Assembly: GCA_002336035.1 (NCBI GenBank)
Contig: DDED01000119.1
Coordinates: 13,446 to 34,023 of the forward strand
Direction: 5' to 3'
DNA from: Cellvibrionales bacterium UBA1963
GTDB lineage: Bacteria; Pseudomonadota; Gammaproteobacteria; Pseudomonadales; UBA7434
DNA length: 20,578 nt
Each line of letters begins with the position of its first letter. Positions within the stretch are counted from its first letter, which is position 1. The position numbers were made by a program, and so were the translations under genes. This document shows positions 7,440 to 15,562 of this stretch, piece after piece. Below the pieces are notes generated by a model. The model searched no databases. It saw nothing but the letters and a program-made list of their open reading frames with translations, and was not told where the DNA came from.

Positions 7440-8261
7440 ATGATTAAAAAAAATGATAACCACGGCAATGCAAACCACCGACTGGATTTTGATGGTTCTG
7501 TCGTTCTGATCACCGGTGGAGGTAAAGGCGTCGGTCTGGGCATCAGCCTGCGCTTTCTGGAAAGCGGCGCCACAGTTTATATTTGCGGTCGATCAGCACC
7601 AGCCTCTCTGCCATGCGCCACCGTAGAGGGGCTTATCAATACCGCTCGATTCATAGCCGCTGATGTTCGTGACATAGCGCAATCTCAAGCCATGTTTGAC
7701 CAAATTATGGAACACTCTGGCCGTTTAGATGTGCTGGTTAACAATGCTGGCGGTGCACCCCACTCGGACGCGGCAAGCGCTTCTCCTCGGTTTTCTTCAT
7801 CGATTGTTGGCTTAAACCTGCTGGCACCGATTAATCTTGCACAAATGGCCAACACTGTTATGCAACCGCAAGACAACGGTGGGACTATTATCAACATTGC
7901 CAGCGTCAGCGTCCTCAGACCTTCACCGGGCACCGCCGTTTACGGGGCTGCGAAATCTGGCTTGGTCAGCTTTTCAGGCTCCGTGGCTGTTGAGTGGGCG
8001 CCTAAGGTTAGAGTCAATACGATCATTGCAGGCTTGGTTAGAACTGAACAATCAGAATTGCATTATGGCGATGAGGCCGGCATCGAGGCCGTTAGTCAAA
8101 CCATCCCATTAAGTCGTATGGCGCAACCTCAAGACATCGGCGATGCTTGCTTATTCTTGGCCTCATCATTGGCCAGCTATGTGACAGGCTCAACACTCAC
8201 CGTCCATGGTGGCGGCGAAAAACCCGCTTTTTTATCCGCCTCTAACGCCAATAACGAGTAA
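7440..8261 (+). CDS. Short-chain dehydrogenase/reductase family oxidoreductase
   Basis: A 273-aa classical SDR. TGGGKGVGLG at 25-34 is the cofactor loop, NNAGGAP starts at 101, Ser155 lies in NIASVSV, and Tyr168-xxx-Lys172 (YGAAK) is the catalytic pair; VTGSTLTVHGGG near the C-terminus is the usual SDR tail. It oxidises or reduces a hydroxyl/carbonyl with NAD(P); the substrate cannot be read from sequence. About 16 extra residues precede the Rossmann fold, and the ribosome site before ATG 7440 is weak, so the true start could be later. It is divergent from npdG across a 271-bp control region, and dapE follows 7 bp after its stop. An NADP link with NpdG is possible but unproven. Confidence 0.88.
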   Translation: MIKKNDNHGNANHRLDFDGSVVLITGGGKGVGLGISLRFLESGATVYICGRSAPASLPCATVEGLINTARFIAADVRDIAQSQAMFDQIMEHSGRLDVLVNNAGGAPHSDAASASPRFSSSIVGLNLLAPINLAQMANTVMQPQDNGGTIINIASVSVLRPSPGTAVYGAAKSGLVSFSGSVAVEWAPKVRVNTIIAGLVRTEQSELHYGDEAGIEAVSQTIPLSRMAQPQDIGDACLFLASSLASYVTGSTLTVHGGGEKPAFLSASNANNE

Positions 8262-8268
8262 CCTAGTT

Positions 8269-9408
8269 ATGTCAAAAAACTCTCCCACGGTCGATCTCGC
8301 TATAGAGCTTATTGCCTGTCGATCAGTAACACCGGCCGACGACGGCTGCCAAGATATTATGATCGCTCGCTTACAAGCGATTGGTTTTACCATTGAGCGA
8401 CTGCGATTTGATGACGTCGATAATTTCTGGGCAGTGCACGGTGATAGCGGCGATATCCTCGCCTTTGCCGGTCACACTGACGTTGTGCCTGCTGGTGATG
8501 AAAATCAATGGCAATACCCTCCCTATCAGCCCCGCATTGAAGAGGGCATGCTTTGTGGCCGTGGTGCGGCCGATATGAAAGGCAGTTTAGCGGCTATGAT
8601 CACTGCAACAGAAGCATTTATTTCTGCTTATCCCCAGCATCCTCATCGACTGGCCTTTTTGATTACCAGTGATGAAGAAGGTATCGCTACCAACGGCACG
8701 GTAAAGGTAATGGATTATCTGGCCGAGCAAAATGAATCAATCCGATGGTGCGTAGTCGGCGAACCTTCCAGCACTCAACAAACGGGCGATACCATAAAAA
8801 ATGGTCGACGTGGCTCACTGGGTTTAAAACTTACCATTAATGGTGTGCAAGGGCATGTCGCTTATCCTCACTTAGCCGATAATCCGATCTTTAGCTTTGC
8901 GCCAACATTGGTTGAGCTCGATCAAACAATATGGGATCAAGGTAACGCCTTCTTTCCTGCGACGAGTTTTCAAGTATCGAATATTCAGGCGGGCACAGGT
9001 GCAACTAACGTGATCCCTGGCAATTTATACATTACCGCTAATTTTCGTTTTTCGACTGAACTGACTGTCGATACTATTAAGCAAAGATTCACTGAAATAC
9101 TTGAAAGACATGGCTTGACGTTTAGTATTAATTGGCATTTGAGCGGATTGCCCTTTATAACTGAACGCGGAGAGTTAATTGATGCTAGCGTCATGGCTAT
9201 AAAAGAAATTACTGGCTTAGACACTCAATTGAGTACTGCAGGCGGGACTTCTGATGGACGTTTTATCGCACCTACCGGCGCACAATTGGTTGAGCTAGGC
9301 CCCGTAAATAAAACGATCCACAGGGTGGATGAGCGAGTTGATACCGTAGAGCTTGATCAACTTCAGGCCATCTACACAAAGGTTATGACTATTTTGCTGA
9401 GCAATTAA
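8269..9408 (+). CDS. dapE: Succinyl-diaminopimelate desuccinylase
   Basis: Hydrolyses N-succinyl-LL-diaminopimelate to LL-diaminopimelate and succinate in the lysine/peptidoglycan pathway. It is a di-zinc M20 family enzyme of 379 aa (family ~375). Metal and catalytic residues are in place: H69 in AGHTDVV, D102 in GRGAADMKGS, E136/E137 in TSDEEG, E165 in GEPSS and H351 in NKTIHRVDE. The start at 8269 is chosen over the in-frame ATG at 8206 because it gives the family N-terminus and does not overlap the upstream SDR. It lies 7 bp after that gene and 3 bp before the next, so all three are probably co-transcribed. Confidence 0.96.
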   Translation: MSKNSPTVDLAIELIACRSVTPADDGCQDIMIARLQAIGFTIERLRFDDVDNFWAVHGDSGDILAFAGHTDVVPAGDENQWQYPPYQPRIEEGMLCGRGAADMKGSLAAMITATEAFISAYPQHPHRLAFLITSDEEGIATNGTVKVMDYLAEQNESIRWCVVGEPSSTQQTGDTIKNGRRGSLGLKLTINGVQGHVAYPHLADNPIFSFAPTLVELDQTIWDQGNAFFPATSFQVSNIQAGTGATNVIPGNLYITANFRFSTELTVDTIKQRFTEILERHGLTFSINWHLSGLPFITERGELIDASVMAIKEITGLDTQLSTAGGTSDGRFIAPTGAQLVELGPVNKTIHRVDERVDTVELDQLQAIYTKVMTILLSN

Positions 9409-9411
9409 AAC

Positions 9412-9660
9412 ATGATTCGCGCCGGCAAAAAAAAACTGGCTACACTTGTTCATAATGATCATCAACGATTGACACACTATGTCATAAGCGCTGTTATTTT
9501 TTTTATCAGTTACGCACTGCTATACTGGTGTGAAACGAACATTACACCATCGCTGCATCAAGAGTTGATGTCATTGGCATCTCTTGTTATTGGCGGATTG
9601 GCGTTCATTTGGGCAATGACAATGCATGTTTTTTATATACTGTCGCGGACAATTAAATAA
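9412..9660 (+). CDS. Small two-helix membrane protein of unknown function
   Basis: An 82-aa frame begins 3 bp after the dapE stop. A basic N-terminus (RAGKKKLATLVHNDHQR) is followed by a hydrophobic segment at about 24-41 and a second at about 52-75, separated by a polar loop, so it should be an inner-membrane protein with two helices. The tight spacing to dapE suggests translational coupling. I do not recognise the family. E. coli also has a small membrane protein gene (ypfN) after dapE, but I see no sequence likeness. It converges on the oxygenase beta gene with 6 bp between stops. Confidence 0.7.
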   Translation: MIRAGKKKLATLVHNDHQRLTHYVISAVIFFISYALLYWCETNITPSLHQELMSLASLVIGGLAFIWAMTMHVFYILSRTIK

Positions 9661-9666
9661 CATTGG

Positions 9667-10212
9667 TTAAAAAATCAAGCCTAATGTCGGCACATCAATA
9701 TTAGCGTAATCCATAATAACTTCTCTAGCAGCAATTTTAAATCCATCATTAACGACTAGCAACTGATCGTTTCTCTGGCCGCTATAAATAAAATTATCGC
9801 TGCCAGGGCGGGCAAAAAATAAATGAAAATTACTGCTGACGCTTAAACTTTTATCGGTATCTTTAAGCACTTCAATATTGCCGATAATTCGACGTGTTCT
9901 AGCCGGTGGATTATCGGCCCAAGAATTTATTTTATAGGCTCTATCAACACGGACGAACAAATGAGCATAACTTTCTTCGCGGATTGGACAGCCCATGCTG
10001 TTGCCATCTTCTAGCTCATTTTCGATAGCTATCATTGACTCTTCACCACGCTGACGGTTATCAACTAAAGCATTAACCCTTGCCGGCATTACATAGCTAA
10101 TAGTCTCACAGACTAAACTCAACCACTGTCGGTATTGACGACCGTCTAGTAAACGCGCCTCATTGAAATAGAATTGTTCAACGGCATATTGCCGCTCTAG
10201 CCGAGAGCTCAT
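9667..10212 (-). CDS. Aromatic ring-hydroxylating oxygenase, beta (small) subunit
   Basis: A 181-aa protein of the NTF2-like small-subunit family. RLERQYAVEQFYFNEARLL at 4-22 and DGRQYRQWLSL at 23-33 are the typical opening (an E-x-FLY-x-EA-x-LLD-like pattern), and NFHLFFARPG near 128-137 matches the region usually ending in (F/Y)xxYR. The subunit is structural and packs with alpha in an alpha3beta3 hexamer. A good ribosome site (AGGTGG, about 8 bp away) precedes the ATG at 10212, and alpha ends 10 bp upstream, so the two are translated together. The family is too broad to give a substrate. Confidence 0.86.
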   Translation of the reverse strand: MSSRLERQYAVEQFYFNEARLLDGRQYRQWLSLVCETISYVMPARVNALVDNRQRGEESMIAIENELEDGNSMGCPIREESYAHLFVRVDRAYKINSWADNPPARTRRIIGNIEVLKDTDKSLSVSSNFHLFFARPGSDNFIYSGQRNDQLLVVNDGFKIAAREVIMDYANIDVPTLGLIF

Positions 10213-10222
10213 AATGGCCCAC

Positions 10223-11524
10223 CTAATTTGAACATGCTATTAACTCGCTTGGGTCAGCAACCGCTTCTAACGCGGTTCGCCAACGAGTAAAGAAAGCTCG
10301 CGCATAATATTCATTAGCGGTTACGCTCACCATGCCCGGCAGTTCCGAATGGGCTTTTTCTTCGCCTAAACCAAGACCATAAAAATAGGGCTTGTCATCT
10401 GCGAAATCAATATTACTGCCAATGTACTGCTGCATCCAAGCTTCGGAATCTTCCTGCTCAAGAATTCCACCAGGCCCAAAAAAAGAGCTGTAATTCGTTC
10501 GAAGTACTTTTTTAATTGCATCAGGGGCATCAGCGGGAACCACCCCCCATGACCAATACTCAACTTTATTTGGTCCACGTGGATGCGAAACTTTAAATGA
10601 AGTGTTAGACCATAAAAAAGATAAGTTTGGATATACGCCGTAGGTCAAGCCTTTCATGCGTGAACGAATGTCGCCGACTCGCTCAGCCGATTTAGCTTGA
10701 ATTTCAAATAAGTATTCTTCAATTTCAGGACCGCCTAAAATAGCACCCATGCCTTCCATACCCCAGGCAATCTGAGCATCGGGCGTACCTTCTGGCATTA
10801 ATCGAAAGGTGGCACCATGACCCGGCTTTGGCACAGCACTCAAACCGACAGCAAAAATTTCTTCATTAGCCTCAGCAGGTATTACAGCACTGTGTAAAAA
10901 GGGCCCGTGGTTAACATCTCCCAATTGATTTTCCATCGGCAATTTCCAGTTGGCATTAATGGTCCAACGGTGCGGTGCGCCAATAAATTCAATGCCACTA
11001 TTAAAGCGTTCAAAAAAAGCGTCTAAATAAAAGCGCATGTCGCCAAGGTAACTTTCAAGTGGTTCTACAGATTCGTCAAAACAACCAAAAATCATTCCGC
11101 GCCAAGACTCAACTCTAGGCACCGATTTTAGCCCTAGCAAGGACTTGTCAGGCTTGGTTTTCAACATTTTTTCTTGCGGTATCGCAACTAAGCTACCATC
11201 AACCTTGTAAGACCAGTTGTGATAAGGACAAAGAAAGCGCTTGGTGTTGCCGTGATCAGCTCGGCACACAGGCAAACCACGATGCGAACAACTATTAATG
11301 TTGGCGTAAATTTTATTATCTTCGCCACGAGCTAAGATAATAGGCGTTTCACACATATAAGCCTGAACAAAATCACCGGGTTTTTTTATTTGACTTTCAT
11401 GACCTAAAAAAAGCCAAGCCTTAGCGAAAATCCCTTTCTTTTCAAGCTCATAAACTCGCTGATCGGTCCAAGCCTTGCGACTCACGTAAGCAGCATCATC
11501 GCTGACTAAATCGCTAATCTTCAA
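10223..11524 (-). CDS. Rieske non-heme iron oxygenase, alpha subunit
   Basis: Terminal oxygenase subunit of a ring-hydroxylating dioxygenase; it binds a Rieske [2Fe-2S] cluster and a mononuclear iron and inserts oxygen into an aromatic or related substrate. With the start chosen here it is 433 aa. Rieske ligands are C79-x-H81 and C99-x2-H102. The iron site is D203-x2-H206-x4-H211 in ENQLGDVNHGPFLH. The start is TTG at 11524, giving MKISDLV, because GGAGG lies exactly 7 bp before it; an upstream in-frame TTG at 11551 (442 aa) lacks such a site. The SDR gene ends 36 bp upstream and beta follows 10 bp downstream. No ferredoxin or reductase partner is present nearby. The substrate is unknown. Confidence 0.92.
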   Translation of the reverse strand: MKISDLVSDDAAYVSRKAWTDQRVYELEKKGIFAKAWLFLGHESQIKKPGDFVQAYMCETPIILARGEDNKIYANINSCSHRGLPVCRADHGNTKRFLCPYHNWSYKVDGSLVAIPQEKMLKTKPDKSLLGLKSVPRVESWRGMIFGCFDESVEPLESYLGDMRFYLDAFFERFNSGIEFIGAPHRWTINANWKLPMENQLGDVNHGPFLHSAVIPAEANEEIFAVGLSAVPKPGHGATFRLMPEGTPDAQIAWGMEGMGAILGGPEIEEYLFEIQAKSAERVGDIRSRMKGLTYGVYPNLSFLWSNTSFKVSHPRGPNKVEYWSWGVVPADAPDAIKKVLRTNYSSFFGPGGILEQEDSEAWMQQYIGSNIDFADDKPYFYGLGLGEEKAHSELPGMVSVTANEYYARAFFTRWRTALEAVADPSELIACSN

Positions 11525-11531
11525 GGTAAGA

Positions 11532-11536
11532 CCTCC
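11532..11536 (-). promoter_or_regulatory. Shine-Dalgarno GGAGG that fixes a TTG start for the oxygenase alpha gene
   Basis: The minus strand reads GGAGG, a 7-bp spacer, then TTG-AAG-ATT-AGC. This is the strongest ribosome site near the 5' end of the gene and marks TTG at 11524 as the start. There is no in-frame ATG near the N-terminus that would keep the family length. Confidence 0.7.
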
Positions 11537-11560
11537 ACAGTATGATGACAAAAAAGACGT

Positions 11561-12439
11561 TTATAACTGTGGTATTTCAGCGAGATTCAAAGGCAGCTCA
11601 GACTGGTTATAACAATCAGCACGAAAGTGCAGCGTTTCTGCAGCTTGATCAACATTGATCATCACTACAAAACGTTGCTCGCGGAGCCCCTCTAATAAGA
11701 ATTGTGCTAACTCATCTAAATCTTGAAAATTCAATTCCATTCCTGCAGCTTCAGCTGCTTGCTTAAAATCTTCAACCGAAGGCACCGGGTCATAAGGTTT
11801 CTCACGCGCCAGATCAGCCGGCCTATTTCTGTCGGTTGTCCAGATGCCCGTATCAAGCACACCGCCCGATGGATAAAACAAACTGGCACGAACATTTGTC
11901 TCTTCAGTAATTAATTGTGCGGCAAGGCATTCTGTAATAATCGATACAGCAGCTTTACTTGACGCATAGACTGATTGATACGGCAGTGGGGAAATACCAC
12001 CGTCACCTGATGACGTGTTGATAACCTGACATTCTTCGCCTGAGGCAATCATTTTTGGTACAAAAGATTGAATACCATGAATAACACCCATGACATTAAC
12101 ACCGTGGACCCATTTCCAATCGTTGATTGTAGTTTCCCAGACATTGCATGAGGGGGCTGCAACACCGGCGTTATTAAATAAAAGATGGCAAGCACCAAGA
12201 TCAGCAAATACTTTTTCAGCAAGAGAATTGACTGAATCTGGATTGGATACATCGGTTTGAACGCCAGTTATCGAGCCTGTGCCTGGATCAAGTTCAGCGA
12301 TAACCGTATCGATAGCGCTTTGTTCGACATCGGCAACAACCACTTTCGCACCTTCGGCGAGCAAGGCCCGAACAATTGCCTTACCTATGCCACTGGCACC
12401 TCCAGTTACAACGGCTACTTTGTCTTTAAATTGTTTCAT
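11561..12439 (-). CDS. Short-chain dehydrogenase/reductase beside the ring-hydroxylating oxygenase
   Basis: A 292-aa classical SDR when started at ATG 12439 (MKQFKDKVAVVTGG). An in-frame GTG at 12451 would add four residues but has no usable ribosome site. TGGASGIG at 12-19, NNAG at 89-92, Ser143/144 in NTSSGDGG, and Tyr158-xxx-Lys162 (YASSK) are the cofactor and catalytic motifs. VADVE at 36-40, with an Asp after the second strand, favours NAD over NADP. It leads a three-gene set with oxygenase alpha and beta. A role as a dihydrodiol or alcohol dehydrogenase on the oxygenase product is reasonable but inferred from position only. The 145 bp upstream (12440-12584) contains no promoter I would trust. 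Confidence 0.88.
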   Translation of the reverse strand: MKQFKDKVAVVTGGASGIGKAIVRALLAEGAKVVVADVEQSAIDTVIAELDPGTGSITGVQTDVSNPDSVNSLAEKVFADLGACHLLFNNAGVAAPSCNVWETTINDWKWVHGVNVMGVIHGIQSFVPKMIASGEECQVINTSSGDGGISPLPYQSVYASSKAAVSIITECLAAQLITEETNVRASLFYPSGGVLDTGIWTTDRNRPADLAREKPYDPVPSVEDFKQAAEAAGMELNFQDLDELAQFLLEGLREQRFVVMINVDQAAETLHFRADCYNQSELPLNLAEIPQL

Positions 12440-12584
12440 GATAAATACCACTCTTTATAATTATTAATACCGACAAACACAGTGACGATAATGTCTCTGG
12501 GTCATTTTAATACCCTAATATGATAACTGGACTGTTGTTTCGAAATGATTACCGATGTGAGAACAAGTGGCTCATAAAGCGCCA

Positions 12585-13406
12585 TTAACGACGACTTGGT
12601 TTTTTATTTTTAGTCGGACGACTTTGGTCATGTAAAGCAATATCTTGTTTTTCAGGATGAATGTGAGCCGACTCAAGACCGGCTAAATTTGCAAGACTGT
12701 CCACTTCAGCAGGGCTTAATTCAGTGTACTTCCCTGACTTAAGCGATGAAGGGATGAAAACATTGCCGTAACGCACGCGTTTTAAACGACTGACTTGGAG
12801 CTCTTGAGACTCCCACAATCTTCTGACCTCACGGTTCTTGCCTTCCATTAAAACAACATAAAACCAACTGTTACTACCGGTGGCATTTCGCCCGCGCTGG
12901 ATATCAGTAAAACGAGCGATGCCATCTTCAAGCAAAACACCTTCTCTTAACATCTTTAAGGTGTCATCTTCAACAACACCTTTGACCCGAACAGCGTATT
13001 CGCGATCGATTTGATTAGACGGATGCATGAGCGCATTAGCTAATTCACCATTATTGGTAAACAAGAGTAAGCCGCTAGTATTAATGTCTAAGCGACCCAC
13101 TGCGATCCAACGTTCGCCTTTCTTAGCCGGTAATCGATCAAAAACCGTCTTTCGACCTTCTGGATCAACGCGCGTTGAAACTTCGCCTTCTGGTTTGTTA
13201 TAAATAATTACTCTGGGCTTGTCATTATTTGAAGACAATCGTAACCGCTTGCCGTCAAGTTCAATGACATCATTAGAATCAGCTTTAGCTCCCAATAAGG
13301 CTACTTCACCATTAATTGATAAGCGGCCAGCAATAATCCAGCGCTCAATTTCTCTTCGTGAACCTAGCCCTTCAGCGGCCAGCACTTTTTGTAAACGTTC
13401 ACTCAT
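12585..13406 (-). CDS. rluB: 23S rRNA pseudouridine(2605) synthase RluB
   Basis: Isomerises U2605 of 23S rRNA to pseudouridine. The protein is 273 aa. An S4 RNA-binding domain covers about 1-60 (RLQKVLAAEGLGSRREIERW), and the RsuA/RluB-type catalytic domain covers about 64-240 with GRLDINTSGLLLFTN, where D107 is the catalytic aspartate, and MEGKNREVRRLW near 188-199. The C-terminal ~20 residues are basic (SRPTKNKKPSRR), as in many RluB proteins. RluE/RluF/RsuA are alternatives, but the S4 domain, tail and scpA-scpB neighbours support RluB. It follows scpB with a 76-bp gap that may hold a weak terminator. Confidence 0.93.
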   Translation of the reverse strand: MSERLQKVLAAEGLGSRREIERWIIAGRLSINGEVALLGAKADSNDVIELDGKRLRLSSNNDKPRVIIYNKPEGEVSTRVDPEGRKTVFDRLPAKKGERWIAVGRLDINTSGLLLFTNNGELANALMHPSNQIDREYAVRVKGVVEDDTLKMLREGVLLEDGIARFTDIQRGRNATGSNSWFYVVLMEGKNREVRRLWESQELQVSRLKRVRYGNVFIPSSLKSGKYTELSPAEVDSLANLAGLESAHIHPEKQDIALHDQSRPTKNKKPSRR

Positions 13407-13429
13407 ATGGCTATCGATTCTTTAGTATT

Positions 13430-13458
13430 AAAAAAGGGACATTAGCGTTACGGCTAAT
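13430..13458 (-). terminator. Weak candidate terminator between scpB and rluB
   Basis: On the minus strand ATTAGC (13458-13453), a six-base loop and GCTAAT (13446-13441) form a 6-bp stem, possibly 8 bp with two G-U pairs. Five bases later comes a run of six T (13435-13430). The distance to the T run and the AT-rich stem make it weak, so partial read-through into rluB is more likely than full stop. Confidence 0.3.
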
Positions 13459-13482
13459 ACTGGAATTTGGTATCAATTAACA

Positions 13483-14370
13483 TTAAACGGCTGATTCATT
13501 AACCACGTTGAGATCAGTCACTGCAAAGTCACAATCATTGTCTTGTTGAGATTCTGTAAGATCTGACGTGACTTCGTTACTTTCAAGCAACTCATCTTCT
13601 ATCCAGCTTTCAAGTGCCTCAGTTTCTTCTACATCATCGATTGATTGCTGTTGATTTTCATCAGTTAAATCATTACTTAACAACAATGCTTCGCTACTCA
13701 AAGGATCGATTGATGATGCCATCGATTTTGAATCTACCGCTGGCTCTTTATCGACGTCCTCTTCAAGAGTTTCATCATTGGCTGAAGACATTTCTTTAAC
13801 TGGAAATTCGATATTCAGCTCACGACTAATCGTATTTAAGTCTCTCACCTCGGCCAAAGGTGGCAACTGATCGAGAGTTTTCAAATTAAAGTAATCCAAA
13901 AATTGTTTTGTCGTGGCATAAATAGCAGGCCGACCGGGAACATCTCGATGGCCTACCGATTTTATCCATTCGCGCTCGAGTAAAGTTTTAACAATCTGAC
14001 TGCTGACAGCAACGCCTCTAATCTGCTCGATTTCTCCTCGGGTGATGGGTTGGCGATAGGCAATAAGAGACATCGTTTCGAGCAATGCTCGAGAATAGCG
14101 GGGAGCTCTTTCTTGCCAAAGCTTATTCACCCAACGTGATAAATCCTGTTTGACTTGATATCGATACCCACTAGCCACTCGCTTTAACTCAAAGCCCTTA
14201 CCTTCGCAATCGGCTTCTAAATCAGTCAATGCTTGGTCAATGAGGCTGTCTTCCGGTCGCTCTAAATCATCAAATAAAACCGACAAATCTCGACGTTGGA
14301 GCGGTTTATCCGCTGCCATTAAAGCCCCTTCGAAAATGCGTTTTACCAGTTCTAAATCATTTATTTTCAT
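13483..14370 (-). CDS. scpB: Segregation and condensation protein B
   Basis: Kleisin-partner subunit of the SMC-ScpAB condensin complex that organises and segregates the chromosome. The protein is 295 aa. Two winged-helix domains cover about 1-175: the block RYSRALLETMSLIAYRQPIT around 91-110, then GEIEQIRGV, LLEREWIKSVGHRDVPGRPA and YATTKQFLDYF are family signatures. From about 195 to the end is a long acidic tail rich in Asp, Glu and Ser, predicted disordered; such extensions vary in length among Gammaproteobacteria. scpA ends 50 bp upstream and rluB lies downstream, the usual order. Confidence 0.94.
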   Translation of the reverse strand: MKINDLELVKRIFEGALMAADKPLQRRDLSVLFDDLERPEDSLIDQALTDLEADCEGKGFELKRVASGYRYQVKQDLSRWVNKLWQERAPRYSRALLETMSLIAYRQPITRGEIEQIRGVAVSSQIVKTLLEREWIKSVGHRDVPGRPAIYATTKQFLDYFNLKTLDQLPPLAEVRDLNTISRELNIEFPVKEMSSANDETLEEDVDKEPAVDSKSMASSIDPLSSEALLLSNDLTDENQQQSIDDVEETEALESWIEDELLESNEVTSDLTESQQDNDCDFAVTDLNVVNESAV

Positions 14371-14420
14371 CGCGTTTTATTTCTCTTAATTAAATTAACT
14401 GCTGTGAAAAAACATTATCG

Positions 14421-15389
14421 TTAATTATGAGCCTCTTCAGCGTCAGCTACTTTTGCTCGTATATGAATTGGAGCAAATGGTTCTGCTTGTACGATATCGA
14501 CTAGCGATTCCTTGATTAACTCCATGATAGCTAAAAATGTCACGACTACACCGGCCCTACCCTCGCTGGCAGTAAAAAAAGCAGCAAATGAAATAAAGCC
14601 CTCAGCACCGTGCAATTGATCCAATACACGGCCCATTCGTTCCCGCGTCGACAACGGTTCCAAATGAACTTTATGACTTTCAAACATATCAGCACGATGC
14701 AGTACATCCCCGAGAGCAATTAACAATTCTTGTAAATCGACATCCGGTTGCGGACGCTCACGGTCATCCTCTGGGGGTTGAATCTCGGCAATGAAAATAT
14801 CGCGTTCTACTCTGGGCAACTCGGCAATGTCTTCAGCGGCTTGTTTAAAACGTTCATATTCTTGTAAACGACGAATTAATTGCGCCCGAGGATCTTCATC
14901 ATCTTCCTCTATATCTTGTGAGCGTGGCAGTAACATGCGTGATTTAATTTCTGCAAGCATAGCCGCCATGACTAAATACTCCGCCGCCAACTCAAACTGC
15001 ATGGTATCCATTAACCGCACATAGCGCATATATTGCTCGGTCAATTCAGCGACATTAATATCGAGAATATCCAAGTTTTGCTTTTTAATTAAATACAGGA
15101 GCAAATCAAGCGGCCCCTCAAAAGCATCGAGAAAAACCTCTAGCGCTTCAGGGGGTATATAAAGATCAACAGGAACTTCTATTAATTCTTCACCACGTAC
15201 AATTGCAAAAGGCAGTTGTTGTTGAGGATTGTCATCGGTAGCAGACTCGAGTGGCACTCGTTGCCTCAGCTCTAATAGCCGAGGTCGACTAACCTGAGCA
15301 CTGGCTTTCAATGCGAAGACAGACTCATCCGTGGCTTCTTTGCCGCTGACTTCTGACGAACCTAACGTTTCAGCAGAGTTATCGGTCAT
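14421..15389 (-). CDS. scpA: Segregation and condensation protein A (kleisin)
   Basis: Kleisin subunit that bridges the SMC heads. The 322-aa protein has a ~75-residue N-terminal extension of low complexity before the kleisin N-domain, LEVFLDAFEGPLDLLLYLI, starting at about 83. EYLVMAAMLAEIKSRMLLPR near 135-155 is a family hallmark, and the C-terminal winged helix includes VVTFLAIMELIKE. Family members are often ~250-300 aa, so part of the N-terminus may be dispensable or the start could be later, but AAGGA precedes ATG 15389. A candidate promoter with a perfect TATAAT lies about 64 bp upstream, so scpA-scpB-rluB may be transcribed apart from yciO. Confidence 0.93.
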   Translation of the reverse strand: MTDNSAETLGSSEVSGKEATDESVFALKASAQVSRPRLLELRQRVPLESATDDNPQQQLPFAIVRGEELIEVPVDLYIPPEALEVFLDAFEGPLDLLLYLIKKQNLDILDINVAELTEQYMRYVRLMDTMQFELAAEYLVMAAMLAEIKSRMLLPRSQDIEEDDEDPRAQLIRRLQEYERFKQAAEDIAELPRVERDIFIAEIQPPEDDRERPQPDVDLQELLIALGDVLHRADMFESHKVHLEPLSTRERMGRVLDQLHGAEGFISFAAFFTASEGRAGVVVTFLAIMELIKESLVDIVQAEPFAPIHIRAKVADAEEAHN

Positions 15390-15453
15390 AAAAGACGATT
15401 TTCCTTGTGATATACGTTAATTAGGGTGTTTATAACGACGCTTAATAAGGGTT

Positions 15454-15481
15454 ATTATAGCGATAAACCGCATTATATTAA
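15454..15481 (-). promoter_or_regulatory. Candidate sigma-70 promoter of scpA-scpB-rluB
   Basis: On the minus strand TTAATA (15481-15476, four of six matches) is followed by 16 bp and a perfect TATAAT (15459-15454) in the 173-bp gap between yciO and scpA. The -35 lies in one copy of an 8-bp direct repeat, ATATTAAC on the plus strand, at 15475-15482 and 15487-15494, spaced 12 bp apart. The leader to the scpA ATG would be about 57 nt. Confidence 0.5.
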
Positions 15482-15562
15482 CAGCGATATTAACGAAATT
15501 TAGAGCACGGCAGCCAGCCACACAAACTGATCGCTCAAGGGGTCATTTGATCAACTCAATGA

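Noticed and set aside
7340..7573. Minus-strand frame of 77 codons over the divergent region and SDR start
   Set aside because: It covers the antisense of the SDR N-terminus, and the proline/arginine-rich start looks like reverse-read coding sequence.
8206..8268. Extended N-terminus of DapE from the ATG at 8206
   Set aside because: It would overlap the SDR gene in another frame and add 21 residues absent from the DapE family; ATG 8269 gives the normal start.
12440..12584. Promoter for the SDR-oxygenase operon (TTTCGA, 17 bp, CATATT on the minus strand)
   Set aside because: Only three and four of six matches in AT-rich DNA; not distinguishable from chance.
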